This document shows positions 8,602 to 17,320 of a DNA stretch of 64,000 nucleotides, piece after piece. Every line of letters starts with the position of its first letter. Positions within the stretch are counted from its first letter, which is position 1. The DNA comes from Streptomyces akebiae. GTDB taxonomy: Bacteria; Actinomycetota; Actinomycetes; Streptomycetales; Streptomycetaceae. The position numbers and the translations under genes were made by a program. The notes beneath the pieces are model-generated. The model made no database searches, was not told the origin of the DNA, and saw only the letters and a program-made list of their open reading frames with translations. The stretch is taken from NCBI RefSeq assembly GCF_019599145.1, contig NZ_CP080647.1:2108001-2172000 (forward strand), written 5' to 3'.

Positions 8602-9082
8602 TTTTTTCCCCGTTTTCTCTGACTGGCGCTCCTTCTCAAGTGGCTGCGCCGACAGAGAGGAAACCAATCATGCGCGGCAGCCCGAGCAAGCGAACCGCAC
8701 GGAAATGTTGCCCGTGGATTTACCGCTCTGCCCGTTCTGCGAGCGGGGGTGAAAGGTCGACACACGGGCGAATCGGGCAGACGAAGGTGGCGATGTGATG
8801 CCCGCCACAAGGCCGGTCGCGGCGGCGACCGGACCTTCGGACGGCGACGTCGGCATCCGCGCAGCCGTCGGCCCTCCCGTGGGGAGGGCCGGGAGGGACG
8901 GCGCGGCCCCGCCCAGGCGGAAAGGCGCAGGCGGGGCCAGGGGTGGTGATCCCCAACGGGGGCGTGGGGATCACCGGCTCACAGCTTGGCACTGGATTCG
9001 GCCAGGCGACAGAGGTGTGACTGAAATCAGTCGCACGAAAAGGGCCTCGGCACAGGCGCCCTCACCGCCGGGCCGGTGCGGC
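8602..9082. other. Non-coding gap between the secreted protein and the IclR gene
   Basis: No convincing reading frame was found in this 481-bp stretch. It holds the promoter and leader of the secreted protein near 8602-8760, and three successive GC-rich hairpins at 8869-8975 that follow the stop of the minus-strand IclR gene. Confidence 0.6.
8869..8975. terminator. Three consecutive GC-rich hairpins
   Basis: Hairpin one, 8869-8891, has 10-bp perfect arms and a 3-base loop. Hairpin two, 8905-8938, has 9-bp arms around a 16-base loop. Hairpin three, 8945-8975, has 10-bp arms (GGTGATCCCC and its complement) around 11 bases. They lie downstream of the minus-strand IclR gene and upstream of the secreted-protein promoter, so they probably stop read-through. 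None has a clear U-tract. Confidence 0.6.
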
Positions 9083-9865
9083 TCACACCGGAGGCGTCGG
9101 GGATCGGAGTGCGGCGCGGATGCTCTCCGCCGCGGTGGTCAGGGCCGCGACGATCTCCCGCACACGTTCGGGCTCGTAGCGCACGCTCGGCATGGACACC
9201 GACACCGCGGCGACCGTGTCACCGTGGGCGTCGGTCACGGCGCGGCCGAGCGCGACCAGGCCGCGTTCGGAGCGCTCCAGGTTGAGGGCCACGCCGCTGC
9301 GCCGGACCGCGCGGAGTTCGCCGCGCAGCTCGGCCGGGTCGGGGCGTTCCTCGGCCGGATGCGCGGGAGCGCTCGCGTACAGCGCGTCCAGTTCCTCGTC
9401 GGTGAGAGCCGCCAGCATGATCAGGCCCCCGGTCACCAGGTGCGCGGGGAACACCATGCCTTCGCGGCTTCCCACCCGCAGCGCCTGTGAGCATTCGACC
9501 GAGGCGATGAACCTCGCGGTGCGCCCGGTGCGGATGCTCAGGTTCGCGGTCTCGTCGAGGGTGTCGACCAGGGTGCGCAGGGGGCCGAGGGCCGCCGCCC
9601 GGAGGGCCGAGGCGTTCGAGTGCGACTGGGCCGCGATCTCCAGGACCGGGCCCACCCGGTAGCTGCGGTCCTCGTCCTGGACCGCGAAGTCGCGGTAGAC
9701 GAGCGTGGACAGCAGACGATGGGCGCTGGAGCGGGCCACCCCGATCCGGCCGGCGGCCTCCGAGACCGTGAGGGGCCCTTCGACCTGCAGAATGACCGCC
9801 AGTTGCAGGGCGTGGTCCACGCTCGTCACTCCGTACGGCGGCGGGCTCTTCATCGACTTGGCCAT
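9083..9865 (-). CDS. nagR: IclR-family regulator of the gentisate operon
   Basis: A 260-residue IclR protein. The winged HTH (residues 15-75) contains VSEAAGRIGVARSSAHRLLSTL, and the C-terminal effector domain contains HLVTGGLIMLAALT, which replaces the usual STGxGKA. ATG 9865 has GGAAGGTGG upstream; an ORF extension to 9979 would run through the operator and beyond. It is divergent from the gentisate dioxygenase operon across 77 bp containing a three-half-site palindrome. In Corynebacterium an IclR protein (NagR/GenR) controls the same gene set, which supports the name; the name is by analogy. Confidence 0.82.
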   Translation of the reverse strand: MAKSMKSPPPYGVTSVDHALQLAVILQVEGPLTVSEAAGRIGVARSSAHRLLSTLVYRDFAVQDEDRSYRVGPVLEIAAQSHSNASALRAAALGPLRTLVDTLDETANLSIRTGRTARFIASVECSQALRVGSREGMVFPAHLVTGGLIMLAALTDEELDALYASAPAHPAEERPDPAELRGELRAVRRSGVALNLERSERGLVALGRAVTDAHGDTVAAVSVSMPSVRYEPERVREIVAALTTAAESIRAALRSPTPPV

Positions 9866-9883
9866 ACGGACCACCTTCCCACG

Positions 9884-9911
9884 CTGTTCTGCTGAACAGA
9901 ATCCACTGTTC
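9884..9911. promoter_or_regulatory. Operator for the gentisate genes
   Basis: CTGTTC-N4-GAACAG-N6-CTGTTC: a perfect palindrome plus a third half-site, centred in the 77-bp divergent promoter. The most likely ligand is the adjacent IclR protein. Confidence 0.6.
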
Positions 9912-9942
9912 CGGGAGGCGTCGCGCGGAGCACGGTCTCCGT

Positions 9943-11097
9943 ATGACCGAACCCCGCGACGGGGTCTCCCCCGTCTCACTGACCGCCGAGGAAGGGCCGG
10001 ACCAGCCGTCGGTGACTCCCGCGCTCGAAGACCTCTACCGCGGTTTCGAGAAGGCCCTGCTGGTGCCGCTGTGGACCCGGATCGGGGACCTGATGCCCGA
10101 GCACCCGCGCTCCAGGGCTCGGCCCCACCGGTGGGAGTGGAGCACCCTGCTCGATCTGGCCGGCCGCTCCGGCGACCTGGTACCGGTCGGCCGGGGCGGC
10201 GAACGGCGCGCGATAGCCCTCGCCAACCCGAGCCTGGGCGGCAGACCGTACGCCACCTCGACGTTGTGGGCCGCCATCCAGTACCTGATGCCGGGCGAGG
10301 ACGCGCCCGAGCACCGGCACACCCAGAACGCCTTCCGGTTCGTCGTCGAGGGCGAGGGCGTGTGGACGGTCGTGGAGCGTGACCCGGTGCCCATGCGCCG
10401 GGGCGACTTCCTGCCGCAGACCGGGATGAACTGGCACGCGCACCACAACGCCGCCGACCATGCCATGGCCTGGATCGACGGCCTCGACATCCCCTTCCAG
10501 TACGACATCGAGGCGCAGTTCTTCGACTTCGGCCGCGACAGGCTGTCCGAGGAGGAACACACGACGCCCGACCGCTCGCGCTCGGAGCGGCTGTGGGGTC
10601 ACCCGGGTCTGGTGCCCGTCTCCCAGCTCGGCCGCGGGCGGGGCACGCCGCTGCTGTGTTACCGCTGGGCGGACACCGACGCCGCGCTGACCGACCAGCT
10701 GGAACTGGAGCAGGCGGGACACCCCGGCACCGTCGAGCCCGGCCACGCCCTGGTGCGCTACACCGATCCCGCCCACGGCGGGGACGTCCTGCCGACCGTC
10801 CGCGCGCAGTTCCACCGCGTCCGCAGCGGCGTGGAGACCGCCCCGCGCCGGGAGACCGGGTCGTCGGTGTACCAGGTGTTCGACGGGTCGGGCCAGGTGA
10901 CCGCGGGCGACTTCTCCTGGTCGGTCACCCGCGGCGACCTCTTCGTCGTCCCGTCCTGGACGCCGCTGTCGATCCGTTCGCAGGCGTCGCCCTCGGACTC
11001 GGACTCCGGGGCACTGGACCTGTTCCAGTTCAGTGACGCTCCGATCCTCTCCAAGCTCGATCTGTTCCGCACCCACACCGAGGAGACTCACGCGTGA
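9943..11097 (+). CDS. nagI: Gentisate 1,2-dioxygenase
   Basis: Cleaves the ring of gentisate (2,5-dihydroxybenzoate) to maleylpyruvate using Fe(II) and O2. It has 384 residues and the bicupin layout of the family. The first cupin has E-H-R-H (His124 and His126) and NWHAHHN (His165/His167) as probable iron ligands. The second cupin has lost the histidines, as is usual. It is first in an operon with fumarylpyruvate hydrolase (GTGA overlap), mycothiol-dependent isomerase (ATGA overlap) and a flavin hydroxylase. The order dioxygenase, hydrolase, isomerase, monooxygenase gives a full route from 3-hydroxybenzoate or salicylate to fumarate and pyruvate. Confidence 0.92.
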   Translation: MTEPRDGVSPVSLTAEEGPDQPSVTPALEDLYRGFEKALLVPLWTRIGDLMPEHPRSRARPHRWEWSTLLDLAGRSGDLVPVGRGGERRAIALANPSLGGRPYATSTLWAAIQYLMPGEDAPEHRHTQNAFRFVVEGEGVWTVVERDPVPMRRGDFLPQTGMNWHAHHNAADHAMAWIDGLDIPFQYDIEAQFFDFGRDRLSEEEHTTPDRSRSERLWGHPGLVPVSQLGRGRGTPLLCYRWADTDAALTDQLELEQAGHPGTVEPGHALVRYTDPAHGGDVLPTVRAQFHRVRSGVETAPRRETGSSVYQVFDGSGQVTAGDFSWSVTRGDLFVVPSWTPLSIRSQASPSDSDSGALDLFQFSDAPILSKLDLFRTHTEETHA

Positions 11098-11930
11098 AGC
11101 TCGCCACCATCCGCCTCGAAGGCCGGACCGCCGCCGTCCGGGTCGAGGGAGACTCGCTCATCGATCTCGGACTGCCGGACGTGGGCGCGCTCCTGGCATC
11201 GCCCGGCGGTCTCGACACCGCGGCGCGGACCGACGGCGCTGTTCTGTCCGCCGCCGACGTGGTGTTCGCGCCCCTGGTGCCACGTCCCGGCAAGGTGATC
11301 TGCGTAGGGCTCAACTACCAGAACCACATCAAGGAGATGGGCCGCGAGCTGCCGGAGTACCCCACTCTCTTCGCCAAGTTCGCCGACACCCTCATCGGCG
11401 CCCACGACGACATCCACCGTCCCGTCGAGACCGAGCAGTTCGACTGGGAGGCCGAACTCGCCGTGGTCGTCGGCCGACGGGTCCGGCGCGCCGACGAGAG
11501 GGAGGCCGAAGCGGCCGTCGCGGGCTTCACGGTGCTCAACGACATCACCTGCCGCGACTGGCAGTTCCGCACCCGCGAGTGGCTGCAGGGCAAGAACTGG
11601 GACTCCACCACCCCGCTCGGCCCCTACCTCGTGACGCCTGACGAGGTCGGCGGCCCACGCCCCGCGCTCGACGTCCGCTGCGAGGTGAACGGGCGGGTGA
11701 TGCAGCAGGACAACACCGGCGACCTGCTCTTCGACCCGGTCGACCTGGTCCGCTACGTCTCCACGATGATCCGGCTGAGCCCCGGCGACATCATCGCCAC
11801 CGGCACACCCGGCGGCGTCGGCCACGCCCGCAAGCCCCAGATCTTCCTGCGGGAGGGCGACACCGTGGTCACCGAGATCGACGGCCTGGGCCGCCTGGAG
11901 AACCGGGTGATCACCGAGGGAACGGTATGA
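11094..11930 (+). CDS. nagK: Fumarylpyruvate hydrolase (FAH family)
   Basis: Hydrolyses fumarylpyruvate to fumarate and pyruvate, the last step of the gentisate path. 278 residues. The FAH fold is shown by VICVGLNYQNHIKEMG, a metal-binding FDWEAELAVVVG, TCRDWQFR and the C-terminal ATGTPGGVGHA. GTG 11094 overlaps the dioxygenase stop, and its own stop overlaps the next ATG, so the three genes are translationally coupled. A direct maleylpyruvate hydrolase is a possible alternative, but the isomerase next door makes fumarylpyruvate the likely substrate. Confidence 0.9.
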   Translation: MKLATIRLEGRTAAVRVEGDSLIDLGLPDVGALLASPGGLDTAARTDGAVLSAADVVFAPLVPRPGKVICVGLNYQNHIKEMGRELPEYPTLFAKFADTLIGAHDDIHRPVETEQFDWEAELAVVVGRRVRRADEREAEAAVAGFTVLNDITCRDWQFRTREWLQGKNWDSTTPLGPYLVTPDEVGGPRPALDVRCEVNGRVMQQDNTGDLLFDPVDLVRYVSTMIRLSPGDIIATGTPGGVGHARKPQIFLREGDTVVTEIDGLGRLENRVITEGTV

Positions 11931-12568
11931 CGGACCTGCGGACGGCACTCGCCTGGGTCGCCGAAGGCACCGCCCTGTGCCGCAAGACCGTCGCGGCGTT
12001 CGACGAAGCCTCGTACGGCGCGCCCTCGCTGCTGCCCGGCTGGAGCCGCACCCACGTCGTGGCCCACCTGGCCGGAAACGCCGAAGCGCTCGGCAACCTG
12101 GTGCGCTGGGCGCGCACCGGTGAGCGCACCCCCATGTACGGCTCCCCGGAACAGCGCGACGCCCGCATCGAGTCAGGAGCACGCCTGCCCGCGGACCGGC
12201 TCACCGCGTGGTTCGAGCGGTCCGCGCAGGCACTGCACGACGCCATGACCGAACTGACCGAGGCCCAGTGGCGCGCCGAGGTGGTCACCGCCCAGGGGCG
12301 CACCGTGCCGGCCTGCGACATCCCCTGGCTGCGCGCCAGAGAGGTCATGGTGCACGCCGTGGACCTCGACGCCGACGTGCGCTTCACGGACCTGCCGGAG
12401 GACTTCCTCGCCGCCCTGCGCGACGACATCGGCGCACGGCGCGGCGTCGGCACTCCCGCTGTGCTCGGTCCTTCCGCTGAGGTCACCGCGTATCTGGCGG
12501 GCCGTCCCCACCGGGGCGTGACCACCGTCGACGGCTCCCCCGCCGAACCTCTGGCTCCCTGGCTGTGA
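11927..12568 (+). CDS. nagL: Mycothiol-dependent maleylpyruvate isomerase
   Basis: Isomerises maleylpyruvate to fumarylpyruvate with mycothiol as cofactor. 213 residues. The DinB-like metal-binding domain has HVVAHLAGNA (His47) and AREVMVHAVDLD (Glu139, His143). These are offset by exactly 5 from the zinc ligands I recall for the C. glutamicum enzyme (His52, Glu144, His148). A small C-terminal domain follows. Use of mycothiol instead of glutathione fits an actinomycete. Confidence 0.9.
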   Translation: MTDLRTALAWVAEGTALCRKTVAAFDEASYGAPSLLPGWSRTHVVAHLAGNAEALGNLVRWARTGERTPMYGSPEQRDARIESGARLPADRLTAWFERSAQALHDAMTELTEAQWRAEVVTAQGRTVPACDIPWLRAREVMVHAVDLDADVRFTDLPEDFLAALRDDIGARRGVGTPAVLGPSAEVTAYLAGRPHRGVTTVDGSPAEPLAPWL

Positions 12569-12584
12569 CGACCGAGGGAACGAC

Positions 12585-13859
12585 ATGAGCACGGAGGACA
12601 GCCCCCGCCCCGACGTCCTGGTCGTCGGCGGCGGGATCGGCGGACTCTCCACGGCCCTGGCGCTCACCCGCCAGGGCCTGAGGGTGCGCCTGTACGAACA
12701 GGCCGCGGAGTTCGGCGAGGTCGGGGCCGGCCTGCAACTCGCCCCCAACTGCACTCGCGTCCTCGACGACCACGGGCTCCTGGACGAGGCCGTCGCGCTG
12801 GGCGTGCTGCCCGAGCGCATGGTGATGAAGGACGCGCTGAACGCCGAGGAGCTGACCCACCTCGACCTCGAAGACCTCGAACACCGCTACGGCTCTCCGT
12901 ACCTGGTGATCCACCGCAGCGACCTCCACGGCATCTTCCTGCGCGCCTGCCGCCGGTCGGGCGTGGACCTGATCAATGGCGCCCGGTGCACCGCGTACGA
13001 GAACACCGTGGGCGGCGCGCGGGTCACCTTCGCCGACGGCACGGCCGACGAGGCCGAGGTGGTCATCGCCGCCGACGGCCTGCACTCGACGGCACGCCCG
13101 CTTCTCGTGGCCGACGAGCCGGTGAACTCGGCGTACGTCTCCTACCGCGGCACGGTCTCCTTCGATCAGGTGCGCGCCCACGCGGTGCACGAGAAGGACG
13201 TCGTGGTCTACGTCGGCCCGCGCTGCCACTTCGTGCAGTACCCGCTGCGCGGCGGCGAGATGTTCAACCAGGTCGCCGTCTTCGAGTCGCCCAGGGCCCT
13301 GGCGGGGGAGGAGGACTGGGGCACGCCCGACGAGCTCGACCGGGCCTTCGAGGGAACCTGCGCCCAGATCCGGCAGGGGCTGCCGCTGATGTGGCGTGAC
13401 CGCAGGTGGCGCATGTACGACCGCGACCCCATCCCGAACTGGGTGACCGGCCGGATCGCGCTGCTGGGTGACGCCGCGCATCCCCCGCTGCAGTACATGG
13501 CCCAGGGCGCCGTGATGGCCATCGAGGACGGATGGGTGCTGGCCGAACACGTACGCGCCGGGCGCCCGCGGCGGACCGGGCACTCCTCCGGCGTCGACTG
13601 GGCGGCGGCCCTGGCGGCGTACGAGGCCGTCCGCGCGGAACACTGCCGCCGGGTGGTCCTCACCGCTCGCGAGTGGGGCGGGCTGTGGCACGTCGAAGGG
13701 ACCAGGCGACTCCAGCGCAATGCCCTGCTGCGCTCACGCGACCCGTACGACTACGGCTTCACCGACTGGGTCTACGGCCCCACGGCGCTGACCCCCGACC
13801 GGTTGCCGGACCTCTACCCGGCGGTCTCGTTGGACTCGGTGCGGCTCCCGGTGTCGTGA
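12585..13859 (+). CDS. FAD monooxygenase, probable 3-hydroxybenzoate 6-hydroxylase
   Basis: A class A flavoprotein hydroxylase of 424 residues. The N-terminal FAD motif is VVGGGIGGLSTALAL, the mid-protein DG motif is AADGLHSTAR, and the GD motif is ALLGDAAHPPLQYMAQGA. It closes the gentisate operon after a 16-bp gap, with GAGGGAACGAC before ATG 12585. Because gentisate is the downstream product, para-hydroxylation of 3-hydroxybenzoate is the best guess. Salicylate 5-hydroxylation would normally need another enzyme type or a CoA route. The substrate is inferred from context only. Confidence 0.85.
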   Translation: MSTEDSPRPDVLVVGGGIGGLSTALALTRQGLRVRLYEQAAEFGEVGAGLQLAPNCTRVLDDHGLLDEAVALGVLPERMVMKDALNAEELTHLDLEDLEHRYGSPYLVIHRSDLHGIFLRACRRSGVDLINGARCTAYENTVGGARVTFADGTADEAEVVIAADGLHSTARPLLVADEPVNSAYVSYRGTVSFDQVRAHAVHEKDVVVYVGPRCHFVQYPLRGGEMFNQVAVFESPRALAGEEDWGTPDELDRAFEGTCAQIRQGLPLMWRDRRWRMYDRDPIPNWVTGRIALLGDAAHPPLQYMAQGAVMAIEDGWVLAEHVRAGRPRRTGHSSGVDWAAALAAYEAVRAEHCRRVVLTAREWGGLWHVEGTRRLQRNALLRSRDPYDYGFTDWVYGPTALTPDRLPDLYPAVSLDSVRLPVS

Positions 13860-13890
13860 CCGGCCCGCGCGGCGCGCCGGCCGCCGTGGA

Positions 13891-15498
13891 TCAGGCGGAC
13901 GATCGTCCGCCGGGTCCGGGCGGTCGGCGGAACGGGTTGGGCAGCGGGAGGTAGCGGGCGGCCGCGCCGTCCGCTCCCGTCCATCTGAGCAGCAGATTCG
14001 TCTTGCCAGGCAGCGTGGGTGAGTCGAGCAGGTCGGCGACTTCCGGTACGTCGCCGTGGCGTTCCAGCTCTCGTCGTACGGCGGGCCAGGGGTCGACCGT
14101 CGGGTGGTGTTCGGTCAGGGCCGCCGCGATCTCCAGGAGGTTGTTGACGAAGAGGCAGTAGACCAGCCGTTCCCAGCCCGCCGCGCGGGTGACGTCCGGG
14201 AGGAGCTTGACGCCCTCGGCGTCGCGGTAGACCGCCTGGACGGGGGTGCCCGAGGCGTCGCAGACGATGACGGTGTTCTGCAGATGGGCCTCCAGCACGA
14301 CGCCGTGGCCGTGGAACACGGCGAGGGCCGGGGGGACGACCGCGCGCAGATACGCCTCCCACCAGGCCTCGGGATCGGTGGTGCGGGCCGACGGGTTGTC
14401 CGGGAAGGCCTCGGCGCTCTCGGTGAGGGCGGCGGCGAGAAAGGGTGTCGTGCCGGGGGGAACATGGCCGCCCAGGCCGTCCCGCACCAGAACCGCCAGT
14501 TCCTCGAACGCGAAGGCGGCGCTGCGGTAGCCGCGGTCGCTGAGCCAGGCACCCGGTGACCCGGCGAAGGCCTCCGTGACCGCCCGGTCGGTGCGGCGCA
14601 GCGTGAGCAGGTCGTGCCGCCACAGCCGACGGATGTCGTTGGTGATCCGCACGTCGAGGCTGAACTTCAGGAACAGGTCGGAGGCGAAAGCGCGCCCGGT
14701 CACCGGCTCGCTCGTGGACGGGGCGACGCGCACGCCCTCGGGTCCGCCCTCGCGTACGGCCTCGGACAGGTACACCGTGCGGATCGCCGCCGTGGGCCAC
14801 GCCGCGCCCGCCGTCCGGCCCAGCCGCACGAGGCGGCCGTCCGCGAACGCCTCGGCCAACTCGCCTCCCACCAGGTCGAGTTGCCAGGGGTGGGCCGGGA
14901 GGAGCCGATAGCCGGGCGGGGCCGAGCCCAGTGCGTCGAGGGCGGTGGTGTCGCCCTCCTCGACGACCGCGTCCTCGCGGACCCCGAGGAGGACCAGCGG
15001 GAAGTGGACGTACGCCTCCGGCGCGTACGGCAGCCAGGCGGTGACCGGGCCGCCGCCGCGGGCCTTGGGGGCGGGATGGTACGGATGGCCCGTGATCAGG
15101 GACTGTTCGGAGCGCCGGTACGCGTCCTCGGGCACCGGGGCGTGGGCGCGCGCGGCGAGGAGGGCGGCCACGGCCTCACGGCTGTCCAGCATCTCGGAGG
15201 GCAGTTCGGAGTTGGCGAGGCCGGTGAGGGCGCGGAGTTCCTCGGCGACGAGTTTGACGAGGTCGGTGTGGGTGAGAGCGTGCCAGGCGCTCTCGGCGCG
15301 CACCTCGGGCTGGGTGGGGCGGCGGCTGCCACGCACCCGCAGGAGGCGGCCGCTGCCCCTGAGACGGTGCACCCCTGCCGACGACCCGGCCGACTCTCCC
15401 GCTTCCCGCAGAAGACAGTTGAGCAGCGGTGCGGCGGCGTGGGCGTCGGCGGCGGCGCCGATGCTGTCGCGGGGCGGGTTGGCGTCCACGGGGTCCAT
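13891..15498 (-). CDS. IucA/IucC-family NIS siderophore synthetase
   Basis: An ATP-dependent synthetase that joins a carboxylate to an amine or alcohol in siderophore assembly. About 535 residues. ATP and carboxylate-binding motifs are seen: LITGHPYHPAPKARGG, LLPAHPWQLD, KFSLDVRITNDIRR and VLEAHLQNTVIV, then VYRDAEGVKL. I start at ATG 15498; an in-frame GTG lies at 15516, and neither has a strong ribosome site. It is divergent from a second NIS synthetase (15711). No monooxygenase, decarboxylase or transporter flanks the pair, so the product cannot be named. Confidence 0.85.
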   Translation of the reverse strand: MDPVDANPPRDSIGAAADAHAAAPLLNCLLREAGESAGSSAGVHRLRGSGRLLRVRGSRRPTQPEVRAESAWHALTHTDLVKLVAEELRALTGLANSELPSEMLDSREAVAALLAARAHAPVPEDAYRRSEQSLITGHPYHPAPKARGGGPVTAWLPYAPEAYVHFPLVLLGVREDAVVEEGDTTALDALGSAPPGYRLLPAHPWQLDLVGGELAEAFADGRLVRLGRTAGAAWPTAAIRTVYLSEAVREGGPEGVRVAPSTSEPVTGRAFASDLFLKFSLDVRITNDIRRLWRHDLLTLRRTDRAVTEAFAGSPGAWLSDRGYRSAAFAFEELAVLVRDGLGGHVPPGTTPFLAAALTESAEAFPDNPSARTTDPEAWWEAYLRAVVPPALAVFHGHGVVLEAHLQNTVIVCDASGTPVQAVYRDAEGVKLLPDVTRAAGWERLVYCLFVNNLLEIAAALTEHHPTVDPWPAVRRELERHGDVPEVADLLDSPTLPGKTNLLLRWTGADGAAARYLPLPNPFRRPPGPGGRSSA

Positions 15499-15710
15499 TC
15501 GTTTCTTACGGTGCACTCGTGATCAGTATGTCTGCCCCTCACGCTCCGTCGCGATGCGGCCGTGCGGCGTCCGGCCGCGCTGCCTTCATGCGTCGCGGCG
15601 GAGGCGGAGGGGCAGTGGTCGTACGCCGACGTCCGAACCGACATCCCTGCCGCTACCCGTACCCGCTCGACACCGCCCCCGCACCCGCCCCGCATCCGAG
15701 GAGCCCCTCC

Positions 15711-17234
15711 GTGGCCCGTCACCCCCTGATCGACGCCGACGCCGAGGCCGCGCTCGGCGCCGAGTTGAGCGCCGTACGCCCTGATCTGACCCTGCCGCTC
15801 ACGACCGCGCTGCCCGGCGCCCGGGCGGCCGTGCTGTCCCGGCTGTGGCGAGGCCTCGTCCACGAGCCGCTGCCCTGGGTGGTCCGGCGGGACACGGCCG
15901 GAGGGGACGGGGTCACGCTCCACCTCGCCGACGGCCGCCGACTGCACGGCCCGGCGGTCGACCCGTACGGCACCGCCGCGCAGGTCGAGGAGGTGTGGCT
16001 CGACGAGCGGGCGTACCGTCGCCCGGCGCGGCTGATGACCGCCCTGGCCGTTCCGCACAGCGCCGCCTTCGCCGCCGAACTGGACCACAGCGTCGCCTCG
16101 TTGGCCCTGTCACGCGCCAACCGGGCTCCTTCGCGGGTCACCTTGGCGGACTCGTCCCCGAGGGCGGGCTGGATGTGGGAGCAGGCGATCGTCGACGGGC
16201 ATCCCTTCCACCCCAACTGCCGTTCGCGGCCCGGATTCTCGGCGGTCGACCAGCTCGCCTACGGGCCGGAGCACCGGCCGGTGGTGCAGCTGGGGCTGGC
16301 GCCCGTCGAGGACGCGCTGGTCGTCGGGGAGTGGCCGAAGTCGCTGCGGGACGGCGGGCGGGTGCTGGTCCCGGTGCATCCGTGGCAGGCGGCCCATGTC
16401 CTCAAGTGCTCCCTGGGGGAGGTGATCGAGGCGCATCCGCTGATGTCCCTGCGCACCCTCGCCCTCGCGGACGGCGGGCCGCACGTCAAGACCGCGCTGA
16501 GCGCCCGGCTGACCTCCTCCGTGCGGGACATCTCCGTCTACTCGATCGAGACCTCGGCGATCGTGTCGGACTTCATGGCCGAGGTCGCGGCCCGCACCGA
16601 CGGACTGCTGCACGTGACCCGCACGCTCGGCGCGGTCACCGCCGGTTCGCCGGATCTCGCGGCGGTGCTGCGGGAATCGCCGGACACGTACGCGGACACG
16701 GCGGCCGGCGAACGGGTCCTGCCGGTGGCGGCGCTGGCGACGACCGAGCTGCCGCGGTCGCCGTCCTGGCTGGCGGACTTCACCCGGCTCGCGCTCACGG
16801 TCTCCCTCCGGCTGCTCGACCTCGGCGTGGCCCTGGAGGCGCACGGACAGAACCTCCTGGTGGTCCTGTCCCCGTCGGGTGCCCCCCGCCGTCTCGTCTA
16901 CCGCGACCTCGCGGACATCCGGGTCAGCCCCGCACGCCTCGCCCGGCACGGCATTCCGGCCCCGGCCATGTCCGGCCGCATCATCACGGACGACGCGACC
17001 ACCCTGCGGCGCAAGCTGTTCGGCGCCCTGATCACGGGCACGCTCGGCGCGACGGCCGGTTCGACGCCCGTCCTGCGCGAGGCGCTCACCACCGCCGTAC
17101 GGGACCTGCCGCGCACCGCGGATCTGGTCACGTTGCTGGAGGGGCCGGTACCGACGAAGGCGTTGACGCTGATGCGACTTTCGCCGGAGCGGCCCGGCGA
17201 CATCTGGGCCGAGCTGCCGAGTCCACTGCGGTGA
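15711..17234 (+). CDS. IucA/IucC-family NIS siderophore synthetase, second of a divergent pair
   Basis: 507 residues with the same fold and motif set as its divergent neighbour: IVDGHPFHPNCRSRPG, LVPVHPWQAAH, VKTALSARLTSSVRDIS, LEAHGQNLLVVL and VYRDLADIRV. The two proteins differ enough to suggest two successive condensations rather than a recent duplication. GTG 15711 is chosen because GAGGAG lies 8 bases upstream and the conserved part starts here; longer in-frame extensions are unsupported. A hairpin terminator follows at 17275. Confidence 0.87.
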   Translation: MARHPLIDADAEAALGAELSAVRPDLTLPLTTALPGARAAVLSRLWRGLVHEPLPWVVRRDTAGGDGVTLHLADGRRLHGPAVDPYGTAAQVEEVWLDERAYRRPARLMTALAVPHSAAFAAELDHSVASLALSRANRAPSRVTLADSSPRAGWMWEQAIVDGHPFHPNCRSRPGFSAVDQLAYGPEHRPVVQLGLAPVEDALVVGEWPKSLRDGGRVLVPVHPWQAAHVLKCSLGEVIEAHPLMSLRTLALADGGPHVKTALSARLTSSVRDISVYSIETSAIVSDFMAEVAARTDGLLHVTRTLGAVTAGSPDLAAVLRESPDTYADTAAGERVLPVAALATTELPRSPSWLADFTRLALTVSLRLLDLGVALEAHGQNLLVVLSPSGAPRRLVYRDLADIRVSPARLARHGIPAPAMSGRIITDDATTLRRKLFGALITGTLGATAGSTPVLREALTTAVRDLPRTADLVTLLEGPVPTKALTLMRLSPERPGDIWAELPSPLR

Positions 17235-17235
17235 A

Positions 17236-17298
17236 CCGCTCGGTGAACGGCTCGGTGAACGGCTCGTCAACAGGGGGTCTCGTTTTGAAGCGAGACCC
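17236..17298 (+). terminator. Terminator hairpin after the NIS synthetase, preceded by 12-bp repeats
   Basis: The hairpin at 17275-17298 has 8-bp perfect arms (GGGTCTCG and CGAGACCC) around TTTTGAAG. Just before it, a 12-bp unit close to GCTCGGTGAACG is repeated about three times (17237-17268). The stop codon lies just upstream, so the repeats are outside the gene. Confidence 0.6.
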
Positions 17299-17320
17299 TC
17301 CGGATCAATAGGATCCGCCG

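Noticed and set aside
15517..15710. An iron box in the NIS synthetase gap
   Set aside because: No 19-bp TTAGG-type palindrome could be found by eye.
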